A DNA stretch of 64,000 nt from Miltoncostaea oceani (GTDB lineage: Bacteria > Actinomycetota > Thermoleophilia > Miltoncostaeales > Miltoncostaeaceae). Position 1 is the first letter of the stretch, and every line of letters starts with the position of its first letter. This document shows, one piece after another, positions 53,459 through 61,133 of this stretch. A program made the position numbers and the translations under genes. The DNA lies in contig NZ_CP064356.1 of assembly GCF_018141545.1 (NCBI RefSeq), positions 1,935,001 through 1,999,000 of the forward strand, written 5' to 3'. Below the pieces are notes generated by a model. It saw nothing but the letters and a program-made list of their open reading frames with translations. It did not search any database and was not told the origin of the DNA.

Positions 53459-53989
53459 TCAGCCGAGCTCCCGCTCGACCTCGTCGAGCCAGTCCTCGTG
53501 GGCGTCCAGGACGCGGCGGCCCAGCGAGTGGACGAGCCGGAGGTTGCCGGCGCGGTGCGGGATCTCCCCCACCCGCGCCTCCGACTCGGCGGCGGCGGCG
53601 CGCAGGCTCGCGATCTCGGCCCGCATGGCCCCGAGGCTCTCCCGCAGGCTCGCCGGGTCCCCGAAGTCCCCGGCCATCAGGCGCACGGCCGGCTCGGACT
53701 GGATGCGCGGGAACGGGGTCGGCCGGGCCACCCACGCGCGGAGGGCCTCCTCACCCGCCGGGGTCAGCTCGTACACCCGCCGCGACCGCGTGCGCCCCGG
53801 CTCCTCCCGAGAGCTGAGGTAGCCGAGCCGCTCGAGGCGCTTCGGCTCCGCGTAGAGCTTGCTCTCGGCGGCCGACCAGTGGAGCCGGCCGCCCCGGCGC
53901 ATCATGTCCACGATCTCGTGGGCGCCGGCGCCGCCGCGCCCCACCATTCCGAGCACGACGTACGACAGCGGGTTCAGGTCCTCGGCCAC
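53459..53989 (-). CDS. PadR-family transcriptional regulator
   Basis: 176 residues. Winged helix LNPLSYVVLGMVGRGGAGAHEIVDMMRRGGRLHWSAAESKLYAEPKRLERLGYLSSREEPGRTRSRRVYELTPAGEEALRAWV, then the PadR C-terminal coiled helix with Glu/Arg-rich dimer contacts. GTG 53989 has GGAGG four bases upstream and is preferred to ATG 54019, which lies within the operator-like repeat. Divergent from the cupin gene it probably controls. Confidence 0.88.
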   Translation of the reverse strand: MAEDLNPLSYVVLGMVGRGGAGAHEIVDMMRRGGRLHWSAAESKLYAEPKRLERLGYLSSREEPGRTRSRRVYELTPAGEEALRAWVARPTPFPRIQSEPAVRLMAGDFGDPASLRESLGAMRAEIASLRAAAAESEARVGEIPHRAGNLRLVHSLGRRVLDAHEDWLDEVERELG

Positions 53990-54004
53990 GGGTCCTCCGG
54001 TGGA

Positions 54005-54045
54005 TTGACTCGCTCCCATTGGGACTTATAAGCTCCCAATCGGAG
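54005..54045. promoter_or_regulatory. Shared PadR/cupin promoter with long operator
   Basis: Inverted repeat CTCCCATTGGGA (54013-54024) and TCCCAATCGGAG (54034-54045) around CTTATAAGC; arms differ at one position. Each arm is itself a palindrome of TCCCA-N-TGGGA type. For the cupin gene a -35 TTGACT (54005-54010) and -10 TATAAG (54027-54032) can be read through it. Confidence 0.7.
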
Positions 54046-54071
54046 TTTACACCGTCACCAGGAGGATCGTC

Positions 54072-54512
54072 ATGCCCGTCCCGACCGCCACCCCCGCCGT
54101 CGTCACGGCCCCCGGGGCCGGGAGCGCCGTCCAGAGCTTCCACGCCGTCCGCGTCCTGATCGCGACCGAGGGGCTCTCGCTCTTCGAGGCCGTCGCCCAC
54201 CCGGGCGAGGAGCCCCCGATGCACATCCACGACCGCGAGGACGAGACGTTCCACGTCCTCGAGGGGCACCTCACCGTCCACTGCGGCGGGGAGGCCCACG
54301 ACGCGCCCGCCGGCACGAGCGCGCTGCTGCCGCGCGGCGTGCCCCACACGTTCACGGTGAGGTCGCCGGTGGCGCGGATGCTGGTGGCCTGCACCCCCGG
54401 CGGGTTCGAGGGCATGTTCTCCGAGCTGCCCGCACCCGTGGACATGGACCGGGCACCCGCCGTCTTCGCCGCCTACGGCATCCGGGTCACCGGGCCGAAC
54501 CCCGGGCTCTAG
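54072..54512 (+). CDS. Cupin-domain protein
   Basis: 146-residue single cupin. Metal-binding motif 1 is HIHDREDETFHVLEGHLTVH (His-His-Glu-His pattern) and motif 2 is PRGVPHTFTV. ATG 54072 has a CAGGAGG site. Divergently regulated by the PadR gene. Substrate unknown; quercetinase-like cupins look similar. Confidence 0.85.
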   Translation: MPVPTATPAVVTAPGAGSAVQSFHAVRVLIATEGLSLFEAVAHPGEEPPMHIHDREDETFHVLEGHLTVHCGGEAHDAPAGTSALLPRGVPHTFTVRSPVARMLVACTPGGFEGMFSELPAPVDMDRAPAVFAAYGIRVTGPNPGL

Positions 54513-54517
54513 TCACA

Positions 54518-54551
54518 GAGAGGGGATCGCCCTGGGGGGCGATCCCCTCTC
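54518..54551. terminator. Hairpin terminator after cupin gene (bidirectional)
   Basis: Perfect 15-bp arms GAGAGGGGATCGCCC (54518-54532) and GGGCGATCCCCTCTC (54537-54551), loop TGGG, between convergent cupin and RNase J genes. The rest of the 140-base gap shows nothing recognisable. Confidence 0.85.
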
Positions 54552-54652
54552 GGCTGCATCGTGGTCTCCGGCGGCCGTCCCCGGCGGCAGCCGGTGCCGC
54601 CGTCCGCGCCGTCCTCGCGATCAGCGGCGAAGCCGCCGCGAGAGGCGCTTGG

Positions 54653-56347
54653 TCACACTTCCACGATGACGGGGAGGACCATCGGGCGCTGCTGGGTGCG
54701 CTTGCGGACGAGGCCGGCGACGGCGTCGTGGAGCTGGTGCTGGAGGACGCCGACCTCCGTGATGCGCTGCTCCGCCGACGTCGCGAGGCTCCGCTCGACG
54801 GCCTCGCGGGTCTCCTCGATGAGCTGCTGGTCCTCGCCGGAACCGAAGCCGCGGGTGATGACCTCGATGTCGCCGACGATCGAGCCGTCGGAGGCGTCGA
54901 CGCGGGCGATCACGACGACGAGCCCGTCGTCGGAGAGGTGGCGCCGGTCCCGGAGGACGCTCTCGGTGATGTCGCCGCCGCCGCCCTGGTCCACGTAGGT
55001 GAGGCCCGCCTTGACGCGGTCGGTGATCCCCGCGGAGTCCTTCGTGACCTCGAGGACGTCGCCGTTGTCGAGGATCGTGATCCGGTCGTCCGTGTAGCCG
55101 AGGGCCTTCGCGAGCCCGGCGTGGGCGCGCTGGTGGCGGGCCTCGCCGTGGATCGGGGCGAAGAACCGGGGGCGCAGCAGCTCGAGCATCAGCAGCAGGT
55201 CGCTGGCGCTGCCGTGGCCGGAGACGTGGACGCGGGAGTTCTCCCGCTCCGTGATGAAGTGGGCGTCGGCGCGCACGAGGCGGTTGAGGATCTCGTTGAC
55301 GGCCATCTCGTTGCCCGGGACGGTGCTCGACGAGTAGAGGACGGTGTCGCCCTTCTCGATCGAGACCTGGTGGTGCTCGCCGCGGGCGATGCGGCTGAGG
55401 GCCGCCATCGGCTCGCCCTGGGAGCCGGTGCAGATCAGCACCTGCTCGTCGCGGGGGCGGCTCTCCAGCTCCTTCAGCTTCACCAGCGTCCCCGGCGGCG
55501 GGTTCAGGTACGGGCTGCCGGTCTGCGGGTCGACGAGGTTCTGCGCCATCGCGACGTTGCGGGTGAGGGAGCGGCCGATGAGGGCGACGACGCGGCCGTC
55601 GTCGTACGCGGCGTCGAGCACCTGCTGGACGCGGTGGATGTGCGACGAGAACGTCGTGACGAGCACCCGCTGGGGGGCCGTCGCGAAGATCCGGGTCAGC
55701 TCGTTGCGGACCTCGCGGGTCGGGAGCGGGGAGCCGCTCGGGCCCTCCTCCGCGTTCGTCGAGTCGGCGAGGAGCAGCTGGACGCCGCGCTCGCCGATCC
55801 GGGCGAGGGCGCCGAGGTCGCTGCGCCGCCCGCCCACCGGGGCGAACTCGATGCCGAAGTCGCCGGTGTGCACGATCGTCCCCGCGGGGGTCGACAGCGC
55901 CACCGCCGAGCAGTCGGGCGTGGAGTGGGTCAGCGGGATGAACTCGGTGTCGAACGGGCCGACGGGGATCGACCGGTCGTACGGCGCCTCGATCAGCTCC
56001 GCGCCGTCCATGAGGCGGTGCTCCTCGAGCTTCGCCCGCAGCAGGCCGAGCGTGAACCGGCGGGCGTAGATCGGCACGTGGCCGACGGCGCGCAGCAGGA
56101 ACGGCACGGCGCCGATGTGGTCCTCGTGCCCGTGGGTGAGGATCAGCGCCTCGAGGTTCTCCCGGCGCTCCACCACGTAGCTGAAGTCGGGCAGGACGAT
56201 GTCCACGCCCATCTGGTCGTTCTTCGGGAAGGTGATGCCGCAGTCGATGAGGACCATGCGGTCCCCGTACTCGACCACGTACATGTTCTTGCCGATCTCC
56301 CCCGCTCCCCCGAGCGGGATGACGCGCACGCCGGCGCTGGTCGCCAT
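54653..56347 (-). CDS. rnj: Ribonuclease J
   Basis: 564 residues. MBL/beta-CASP nuclease: VIPLGGAGEIGKNMYVVEYGDRMVLIDCG at the N-terminus, catalytic HGHEDHIGA, HTGDFGIEF, LLADSTNAEEGPSGS, then beta-CASP (VHVSGHGS) and the PIHGEARHQRAHAGLA motif. Processes and degrades RNA. ATG 56347 has GAGGAGG. Downstream of dapA, a common actinobacterial pair. Confidence 0.95.
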   Translation of the reverse strand: MATSAGVRVIPLGGAGEIGKNMYVVEYGDRMVLIDCGITFPKNDQMGVDIVLPDFSYVVERRENLEALILTHGHEDHIGAVPFLLRAVGHVPIYARRFTLGLLRAKLEEHRLMDGAELIEAPYDRSIPVGPFDTEFIPLTHSTPDCSAVALSTPAGTIVHTGDFGIEFAPVGGRRSDLGALARIGERGVQLLLADSTNAEEGPSGSPLPTREVRNELTRIFATAPQRVLVTTFSSHIHRVQQVLDAAYDDGRVVALIGRSLTRNVAMAQNLVDPQTGSPYLNPPPGTLVKLKELESRPRDEQVLICTGSQGEPMAALSRIARGEHHQVSIEKGDTVLYSSSTVPGNEMAVNEILNRLVRADAHFITERENSRVHVSGHGSASDLLLMLELLRPRFFAPIHGEARHQRAHAGLAKALGYTDDRITILDNGDVLEVTKDSAGITDRVKAGLTYVDQGGGGDITESVLRDRRHLSDDGLVVVIARVDASDGSIVGDIEVITRGFGSGEDQQLIEETREAVERSLATSAEQRITEVGVLQHQLHDAVAGLVRKRTQQRPMVLPVIVEV

Positions 56348-56380
56348 GCGACCCTCCTCAGTCTGTTTCGAGCGCGGGAA

Positions 56381-57259
56381 CTATGCCCGCGAGAGAATGC
56401 CCTGGCGCTCGAGCACGCTGCGCAGGATGTCGCGCTGCACGGGCGTCGCCTCGACCAGGGGGAGGCGCAGGCGGTCCGAGGGGATCAGTCCGATCATCTC
56501 GAGTGCCGCCTTGATCAGGATGGGGCTGGTGGTGACGAAGAGGCCCTCGTACAGCGCGGCGAGCTCGCCGTCGCGCCGTCGGGCCTCGTCGTGGTCGCCC
56601 TTGCGCTCCGCCTCGACGACGGCGGCCATCTGCTCGCCGACGAGGTGCGACGCGACCGAGATCACGCCGGCGCCGCCCAGCCGGGCGACGGCGAGCGTCA
56701 TGTCGTCGTTGCCGGCGTAGAGGGTGAGGTCCGGGATGCCCGCGACGGCCGCCAGCTCGTCGGGGTCGGGGTTCGCCTGCTTCAGCGACGTGACGTTGTC
56801 GATGAAGGCGAGCTCGGCGATCAGGTCGGGCTCCATGTTGATCCCGCTGCGGCCGGGGATGTTGTAGAGCACGACCGGCAGGCCGACCTCGGCGATGGCC
56901 GTGACGTGGCCGATGATCCCGGCCCGCGGCGGACGGTTGTAGTACGGGGTCACGACGAGCACCGCGTCGACGCCCGCCTCCGCGGCGAGCCGCGTGAGGT
57001 GCACCGAGTGGGCGGTGTCGTTGCTGCCCGTGCCGGCGACGACGCTGGCGCGCCCGCCGACCTCGCGGACCGCGAGGCGGTAGAGCGCGACCTTCTCGTC
57101 GTCGGTGAGCGTCGACGCCTCACCGGTCGTCCCCGCCATCACCAGGCCGTCGGAGCCGTGCTCCACGAGGTGGTGGGCGAGGGTGGTGGCGGCCGCCTCG
57201 TCGACCCGGAGGTCGGGGTCGAACGGCGTCACCATGGCGGTCAGGATGGTGCCGAGCAC
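56381..57259 (-). CDS. dapA: 4-hydroxy-tetrahydrodipicolinate synthase
   Basis: 292 residues, first step of the diaminopimelate branch. Motifs: LTAMVTPFDPDLRVD, AGTTGEASTL, TPYYNRPP, YNIPGRSG and GNDDMTL. At the Schiff-base position it reads SLKQANPD; the family Lys (normally VKEA) corresponds to Lys in SLKQA. GTG 57259 is directly preceded by a TATACT -10 box at six bases, indicating a leaderless message. Confidence 0.94.
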   Translation of the reverse strand: MLGTILTAMVTPFDPDLRVDEAAATTLAHHLVEHGSDGLVMAGTTGEASTLTDDEKVALYRLAVREVGGRASVVAGTGSNDTAHSVHLTRLAAEAGVDAVLVVTPYYNRPPRAGIIGHVTAIAEVGLPVVLYNIPGRSGINMEPDLIAELAFIDNVTSLKQANPDPDELAAVAGIPDLTLYAGNDDMTLAVARLGGAGVISVASHLVGEQMAAVVEAERKGDHDEARRRDGELAALYEGLFVTTSPILIKAALEMIGLIPSDRLRLPLVEATPVQRDILRSVLERQGILSRA

Positions 57260-57265
57260 GCGCTG

Positions 57266-57271
57266 AGTATA
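57266..57271 (-). promoter_or_regulatory. -10 box TATACT, leaderless dapA start
   Basis: TATACT lies six bases before GTG 57259 in a 41-base gap. It is the clearest leaderless-type promoter in the window; no convincing -35 is seen. Confidence 0.6.
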
Positions 57272-57300
57272 GACGCGTGCCCGGCGCCCACCCCGTGGGG

Positions 57301-58173
57301 CTACTGGGTCTGCGCGCAGACCACCGAGATCCGGACGGTCACGTTGTTCGTGACGTTGGACCGGAAGATGGTGAACCAGCTCCGCGGGACGTCGTTCACG
57401 TCGGCCCCGACCTGGCCGCCGATGATCGTGCCGTCGGTGCTGTTCACGAGGCTCGCGGTGCCGCCGGTGGCGATCCCGCCGTTCGCGCAGGTGTGGCCGG
57501 TGCTGACGTCCTGGGAGGCCGTCGCCGCGACGACCTTGTCCACGACCTCCAGCTCGAACCCGGTGATCGTGCCCCCGCCACCGCCGCCGGTGCCGGCCTT
57601 CGCCGCGAGGAGCGACCACACCGGCGCCGTGCCCGGCACGTCACCCGCGGTCGCCGGGCCGGTCGCGACGTACGACGAGCCGTCGCGCTGCACCGCGTCG
57701 TCCTTCGCGTAGTTGCCGGCCACCCACGCGCCGCGCCAGGTGAGTCCCCGCGCGCCCTGCGCGCCCTGGGGGCCGGTGTCCCCCGTCGTGCCCTTCGGTC
57801 CCTGCGGCCCCTGCGGGCCCGCGGGCCCGGGCGTGCCGGGGGCGCCCGGTGCCCCCGCCGGGCCCTCCGGGCCGACGCCGCCCGCGGCAACGGCTTTCGC
57901 GAAGCGCGCCTCCAGGGAGTCCACGCGGCCGTTGAGCGCCTGCAGCTGGATCGACAGGCCCCGGACCTGCACCTGGAGGAGCTTCGCCTGCTTCGGGAGC
58001 ACCTTCAGCTGCTTCGTCAGCTTCGCCGAGACGGCGCCTGCCTTCGCCGTGCGCTTCGGGACGGTCGCCGTCTCGGAGAAGCCCCACCCGGCCGACACGG
58101 CGGTCGGGACGGACGTGAGGGCGACGGCGGCGACGAGGACGGCGAGGACGGAGCGGCGGGGACGTGGGCACAT
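57301..58173 (-). CDS. Exported collagen-like protein
   Basis: 290 residues. Signal peptide (1-29, cleavage after VSA), basic coiled coil (about 30-90), a collagen-like Gly-x-y stretch (about 95-145, [20 protein letters not shown] onward), then [26 protein letters not shown], which resembles a carbohydrate-binding module of the chitinase type. The C-terminal beta domain carries two cysteines. Probably a trimeric surface or secreted protein. ATG 58173 follows GGAGGT. Confidence 0.82.
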   Translation of the reverse strand: MCPRPRRSVLAVLVAAVALTSVPTAVSAGWGFSETATVPKRTAKAGAVSAKLTKQLKVLPKQAKLLQVQVRGLSIQLQALNGRVDSLEARFAKAVAAGGVGPEGPAGAPGAPGTPGPAGPQGPQGPKGTTGDTGPQGAQGARGLTWRGAWVAGNYAKDDAVQRDGSSYVATGPATAGDVPGTAPVWSLLAAKAGTGGGGGGTITGFELEVVDKVVAATASQDVSTGHTCANGGIATGGTASLVNSTDGTIIGGQVGADVNDVPRSWFTIFRSNVTNNVTVRISVVCAQTQ

Positions 58174-58344
58174 GGCGGGACCTCCGAGCGGACGGCGGGC
58201 CACCGCGTCCCGGCGGGTTCGCCGGGGGGAGGCCACGGCGTGGTGCGGGTGAGACGTGGTGCGGGTGCCTCGGGACGTCCCTGTCATCGGCACCCCGCGC
58301 CGAAAGCTCCACCCCCTGCGGTGCCGCGCGACCGGAGGTGTCCC

Positions 58345-59439
58345 TCAGGCCGCGGCGACCGCCGGCACGGGCTCGCGGGCGGCGCCCGCGGTGAGGAGGC
58401 CGGGGTCGGCGACCTCCCAGTAGTGGCGGACCGCCCAGGGGCGCACGCGGGGGTGCGCGACGGCCCGCGCCAGAAACGCGAAGGCGGCGTCGGGGCTGCG
58501 GTCGAGGACGCTCTGCAGGCGGTCGAGGGCGTCGAACCCCCGGCGCCGCGACAGCACGAACGCCCGGTACCGCGAGAGCGCCTCGCCGAGGGTGAGCTCC
58601 CCGGTGCGCACCCGCTCCGCGAGGCGCCCGGCGATCTGCCCGTAGACGAGGGCGGGCCGGATCCCCTCCCCGGAGACCGGCAGGCAGTGGCCGGCGGCGT
58701 CGCCGGTGACGAACATGCCGTCGCGGACGGGCTCGCCGAACCGCGACGTGAAGTAGCCGCCGTGCGTCGCGCCCGTCACGTCGCCGAGGCCGCGGCCGTC
58801 GAGGAACTCCCCGAGGTCGCGCGACAGCGACGACCGCCCGTCGTACGCGGCGAGGCCGGCGCGGACGTGGTCGCCGGCCGGGAACACCCACGAGAACATC
58901 CGCCGGCCGTACGCGGGCCCGACGTAGAAGTGGAGGCCCTCGCCGTGGACGGGGAGGCGCGACTCGACGCCGAAGCTGCGGCGTCCCGCGCGGGCGCGCC
59001 GCTGGGCGGGGCCCTTCGGGGCCGACGTCCGCCAGCCGGCGGCCTCGATCACGACGGGCGCGGTGAACTCGCCCGCGGTCGTGCGGACCACCCCGTCGCC
59101 CGCCGCGGTGATGCGCGCCCGCAGGAACGTGGCCCCGGACCGCGCGAACATCTCCTCGCAGAGCCCCCGGTAGTCGAAGGTCGCGAAGTCGAAGAGGCGG
59201 ATCCGCTGCGACCGCCGCCGCGTGTGCAGGACGATGTCGCGGTGCACCTGCTGGACGTGGGCGGTCAGGTCCATCCGCTGGAGGCACGCGAGCGGGACGG
59301 CGGAGGCCGACGTCTCGCCGTCGCCGATCTCGAGGCGGTCGATGACGAGGACGCGGCCGCCGATCTGGCCGGCGGCGGCGAGGCCGGCGAACGACCCCCC
59401 GCACACGATCGCGTCCCACGGGCCGGCGGGCACGCTCAC
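58345..59439 (-). CDS. FAD-dependent oxidoreductase (geranylgeranyl-reductase-like)
   Basis: 364 residues. FAD motif AIVCGGSFAGLAAAGQIGGRVLVIDR at the N-terminus and GMFVTGDAAGHCLPVSGEGIRPAL at the second FAD site match the group containing geranylgeranyl reductases and flavin hydroxylases. Reaction unknown; lipid or isoprenoid saturation is one option. GTG 59439 overlaps the preceding gene (GTGA). Confidence 0.82.
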   Translation of the reverse strand: MSVPAGPWDAIVCGGSFAGLAAAGQIGGRVLVIDRLEIGDGETSASAVPLACLQRMDLTAHVQQVHRDIVLHTRRRSQRIRLFDFATFDYRGLCEEMFARSGATFLRARITAAGDGVVRTTAGEFTAPVVIEAAGWRTSAPKGPAQRRARAGRRSFGVESRLPVHGEGLHFYVGPAYGRRMFSWVFPAGDHVRAGLAAYDGRSSLSRDLGEFLDGRGLGDVTGATHGGYFTSRFGEPVRDGMFVTGDAAGHCLPVSGEGIRPALVYGQIAGRLAERVRTGELTLGEALSRYRAFVLSRRRGFDALDRLQSVLDRSPDAAFAFLARAVAHPRVRPWAVRHYWEVADPGLLTAGAAREPVPAVAAA

Positions 59440-59966
59440 CGGCGGACCGGGGCGGCGCCGTGCTCGGCGCAGGCCTTCCGCGCCAGGGCGACGGCGAGGA
59501 TGGCGCGCTTCTTCTCATCGACCCCGAGGCGCTCGGCGCGCAGCATCCGCTCCTCCGCGTCGAGGGCCGCGATGACCTCGGCGCGGGCCTTCTCGACGTC
59601 GCGGGCGCCGGTGACGAGGTGGATCGCCGCGGACGCCTGGGCGGCGTAGGCGGTGAGCGCCGCGTCGCGGACCGGCCCCGGGGCCATGTCGGCGACGTCG
59701 TACCGGAGGGCCATGAGGTCGCGCTCCCACGCGCCGACCGACACCTTCCGCCGCTCGACCTCGCGCGCCATCCGGGTGGAGAGCATCCCGGCGGCGCCGC
59801 CCACCGCCTTCGCCGCCGACTCGAGTTGGGCGACGAGCGCACGCTTGGTCGCCTCGTTGGCGGGGTCGGCGAGCCACGCGCGGCCGCTGCGCAGCAGCGC
59901 CTGCGCCACGACGGGGCCCTGCCTCCGGGCGAGCAGGGCCGCCAGGGCGATCAGGCGGGGCCCCAT
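59436..59966 (-). CDS. Hypothetical helical protein
   Basis: 176 residues, strongly alpha-helical, Ala/Arg/Glu-rich; no signal peptide, although the first 25 residues are mildly hydrophobic. Not recognised. Overlaps the FAD oxidoreductase gene by four bases and lies seven bases from the cupin gene upstream, so it belongs to the same transcript. Confidence 0.68.
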   Translation of the reverse strand: MGPRLIALAALLARRQGPVVAQALLRSGRAWLADPANEATKRALVAQLESAAKAVGGAAGMLSTRMAREVERRKVSVGAWERDLMALRYDVADMAPGPVRDAALTAYAAQASAAIHLVTGARDVEKARAEVIAALDAEERMLRAERLGVDEKKRAILAVALARKACAEHGAAPVRR

Positions 59967-59973
59967 CAGCGGC

Positions 59974-60378
59974 TCACGTGCGCGGGATCTCCTGGCCGGT
60001 CTCCGGGTCGATCCGGATGCCGTCGGTGATGCCCGTCCCGGGGGGCGCCCCCATGGTGAGCCACACCGCCTCGCGGTCCGAGTGGTTCTGGATGCGGCGG
60101 GCGACGCCCTTCGCGAAGCGGAGCCACTCCCCGTCCTCGACGGTCACGACCTCACCCTCGACGTAGACCTCCTGGGGACCGCCGGCGAGCAGCTGGTAGA
60201 TCTCCTCCTGCTCGTGGTGGCGGTGGTACGCCATCTCGTTGCCGGGTTGGTACCGCCACACCCGCAGGGTCAGGCCCTGCGCGCCGAGCGCCCCCGCGAG
60301 GTCGCGTGACGCGGCACCGCCGCCGCGGCGCTCCCGCTCCTCGACGTCGCCCTCCGAGACCTTGGTCCAGTCGCCCAT
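59974..60378 (-). CDS. Cupin-domain protein
   Basis: 134 residues. Cupin motif AYHRHHEQEEIYQLLAGGPQEVYVEGE and a second motif with LRFAKGVARRIQNHS, where the usual second-motif His is displaced. The acidic start DVEERERRGGG is characteristic of a common small cupin group. ATG 60378 follows GAGGGAGGGG. Function unknown. Confidence 0.8.
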   Translation of the reverse strand: MGDWTKVSEGDVEERERRGGGAASRDLAGALGAQGLTLRVWRYQPGNEMAYHRHHEQEEIYQLLAGGPQEVYVEGEVVTVEDGEWLRFAKGVARRIQNHSDREAVWLTMGAPPGTGITDGIRIDPETGQEIPRT

Positions 60379-60407
60379 CAGCACCCCTCCCTCGATTGGT
60401 CCCGATG

Positions 60408-61130
60408 CTACCGGTCGTCCCCCGCGGGACGCGGCGCCGGCGGCATCCGTCCGGCGAGCAGGCGCGCGAGCTCGGCGAGGTCGGCCTCGCTCAGGATCGC
60501 GTCGGTGCGCGGCGAGGAGAGGCGGCGGGCGACCTCGCGGCGCATCGCGTCGATGTGGGCGTGCAGGCGGCGCCGGCGCGCCGACACGCGGCGCTCGTCC
60601 TCGGCCAGCAGGTTCAGCTCGTCCTTGAGGACGGCGTCCGGGAGCGCCGCGATCTCCTCGTCGCCGGGCACGGGCGGCTCCGGGGGGTCGTCGACCGCGT
60701 CGCCGAGGGCGAGCATCCGCGGCGGGACCCGGCGGTGGCGGGTGTGGCCGCCCGTCCACAGCTCGGCCCAGACGAGGAAGCCGTCGCCGTCGTGCGCGTA
60801 CCCCCAGCGGTCGGCGAGCTGCTCGACGAGGAAGAGCCCGCGGCCCCCGACCTGGCGGAGGGTCGGCGTGCCCGGGTCGGGGTCGAAGCCGGGTCCCCGG
60901 TCGCGGACCTCGATGCGCACCGCCCCCGGCACCGCCGTCACGTCGAGGCCGACGGGTTCGGTGGACCCCGAGTGCCGCATCGCGTTCGTCACGAGCTCGA
61001 CCGCGATCAGCGCGAGGTCGCCGCGGCCCTCGTCCCCCAGCTCCGGCGCCTCCAGCCCCGCGACCGCCCCGTGCACGCCGGGCAGCGACGCGGGTCGCGC
61101 GGGCAGCTCGAGGTGGACGCGCGCGGCCAT
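60408..61130 (-). CDS. RsbW-like anti-sigma ATPase fused to RsiG-type c-di-GMP motif
   Basis: 240 residues. The N-terminal 125 residues are a GHKL ATPase of the RsbW/SpoIIAB type (ELVTNAMRH with Glu45/Asn49; DRGPGF; GGRGLFLVEQLADRWG). The C-terminal helical part has ELNLLAEDERRVSARRRRL and HAHIDAMRREV. This fits the RsiG c-di-GMP motif E-x3-S-x2-R-x3-Q-x3-D as Glu179, Ser183, Arg186, His190 (in place of Gln), Asp194. RsiG is an anti-sigma factor armed by c-di-GMP; deep-branching members have one motif copy and dimerise. The fusion suggests a sigma-factor switch answering to c-di-GMP. No sigma gene is adjacent. Follows pyc by three bases. Confidence 0.75.
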   Translation of the reverse strand: MAARVHLELPARPASLPGVHGAVAGLEAPELGDEGRGDLALIAVELVTNAMRHSGSTEPVGLDVTAVPGAVRIEVRDRGPGFDPDPGTPTLRQVGGRGLFLVEQLADRWGYAHDGDGFLVWAELWTGGHTRHRRVPPRMLALGDAVDDPPEPPVPGDEEIAALPDAVLKDELNLLAEDERRVSARRRRLHAHIDAMRREVARRLSSPRTDAILSEADLAELARLLAGRMPPAPRPAGDDR

Positions 61131-61133
61131 CGG

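Noticed and set aside
57289-57294. A -35 box for dapA
   Set aside because: GGGGTG bears no resemblance to TTGACA; only the -10 is convincing.
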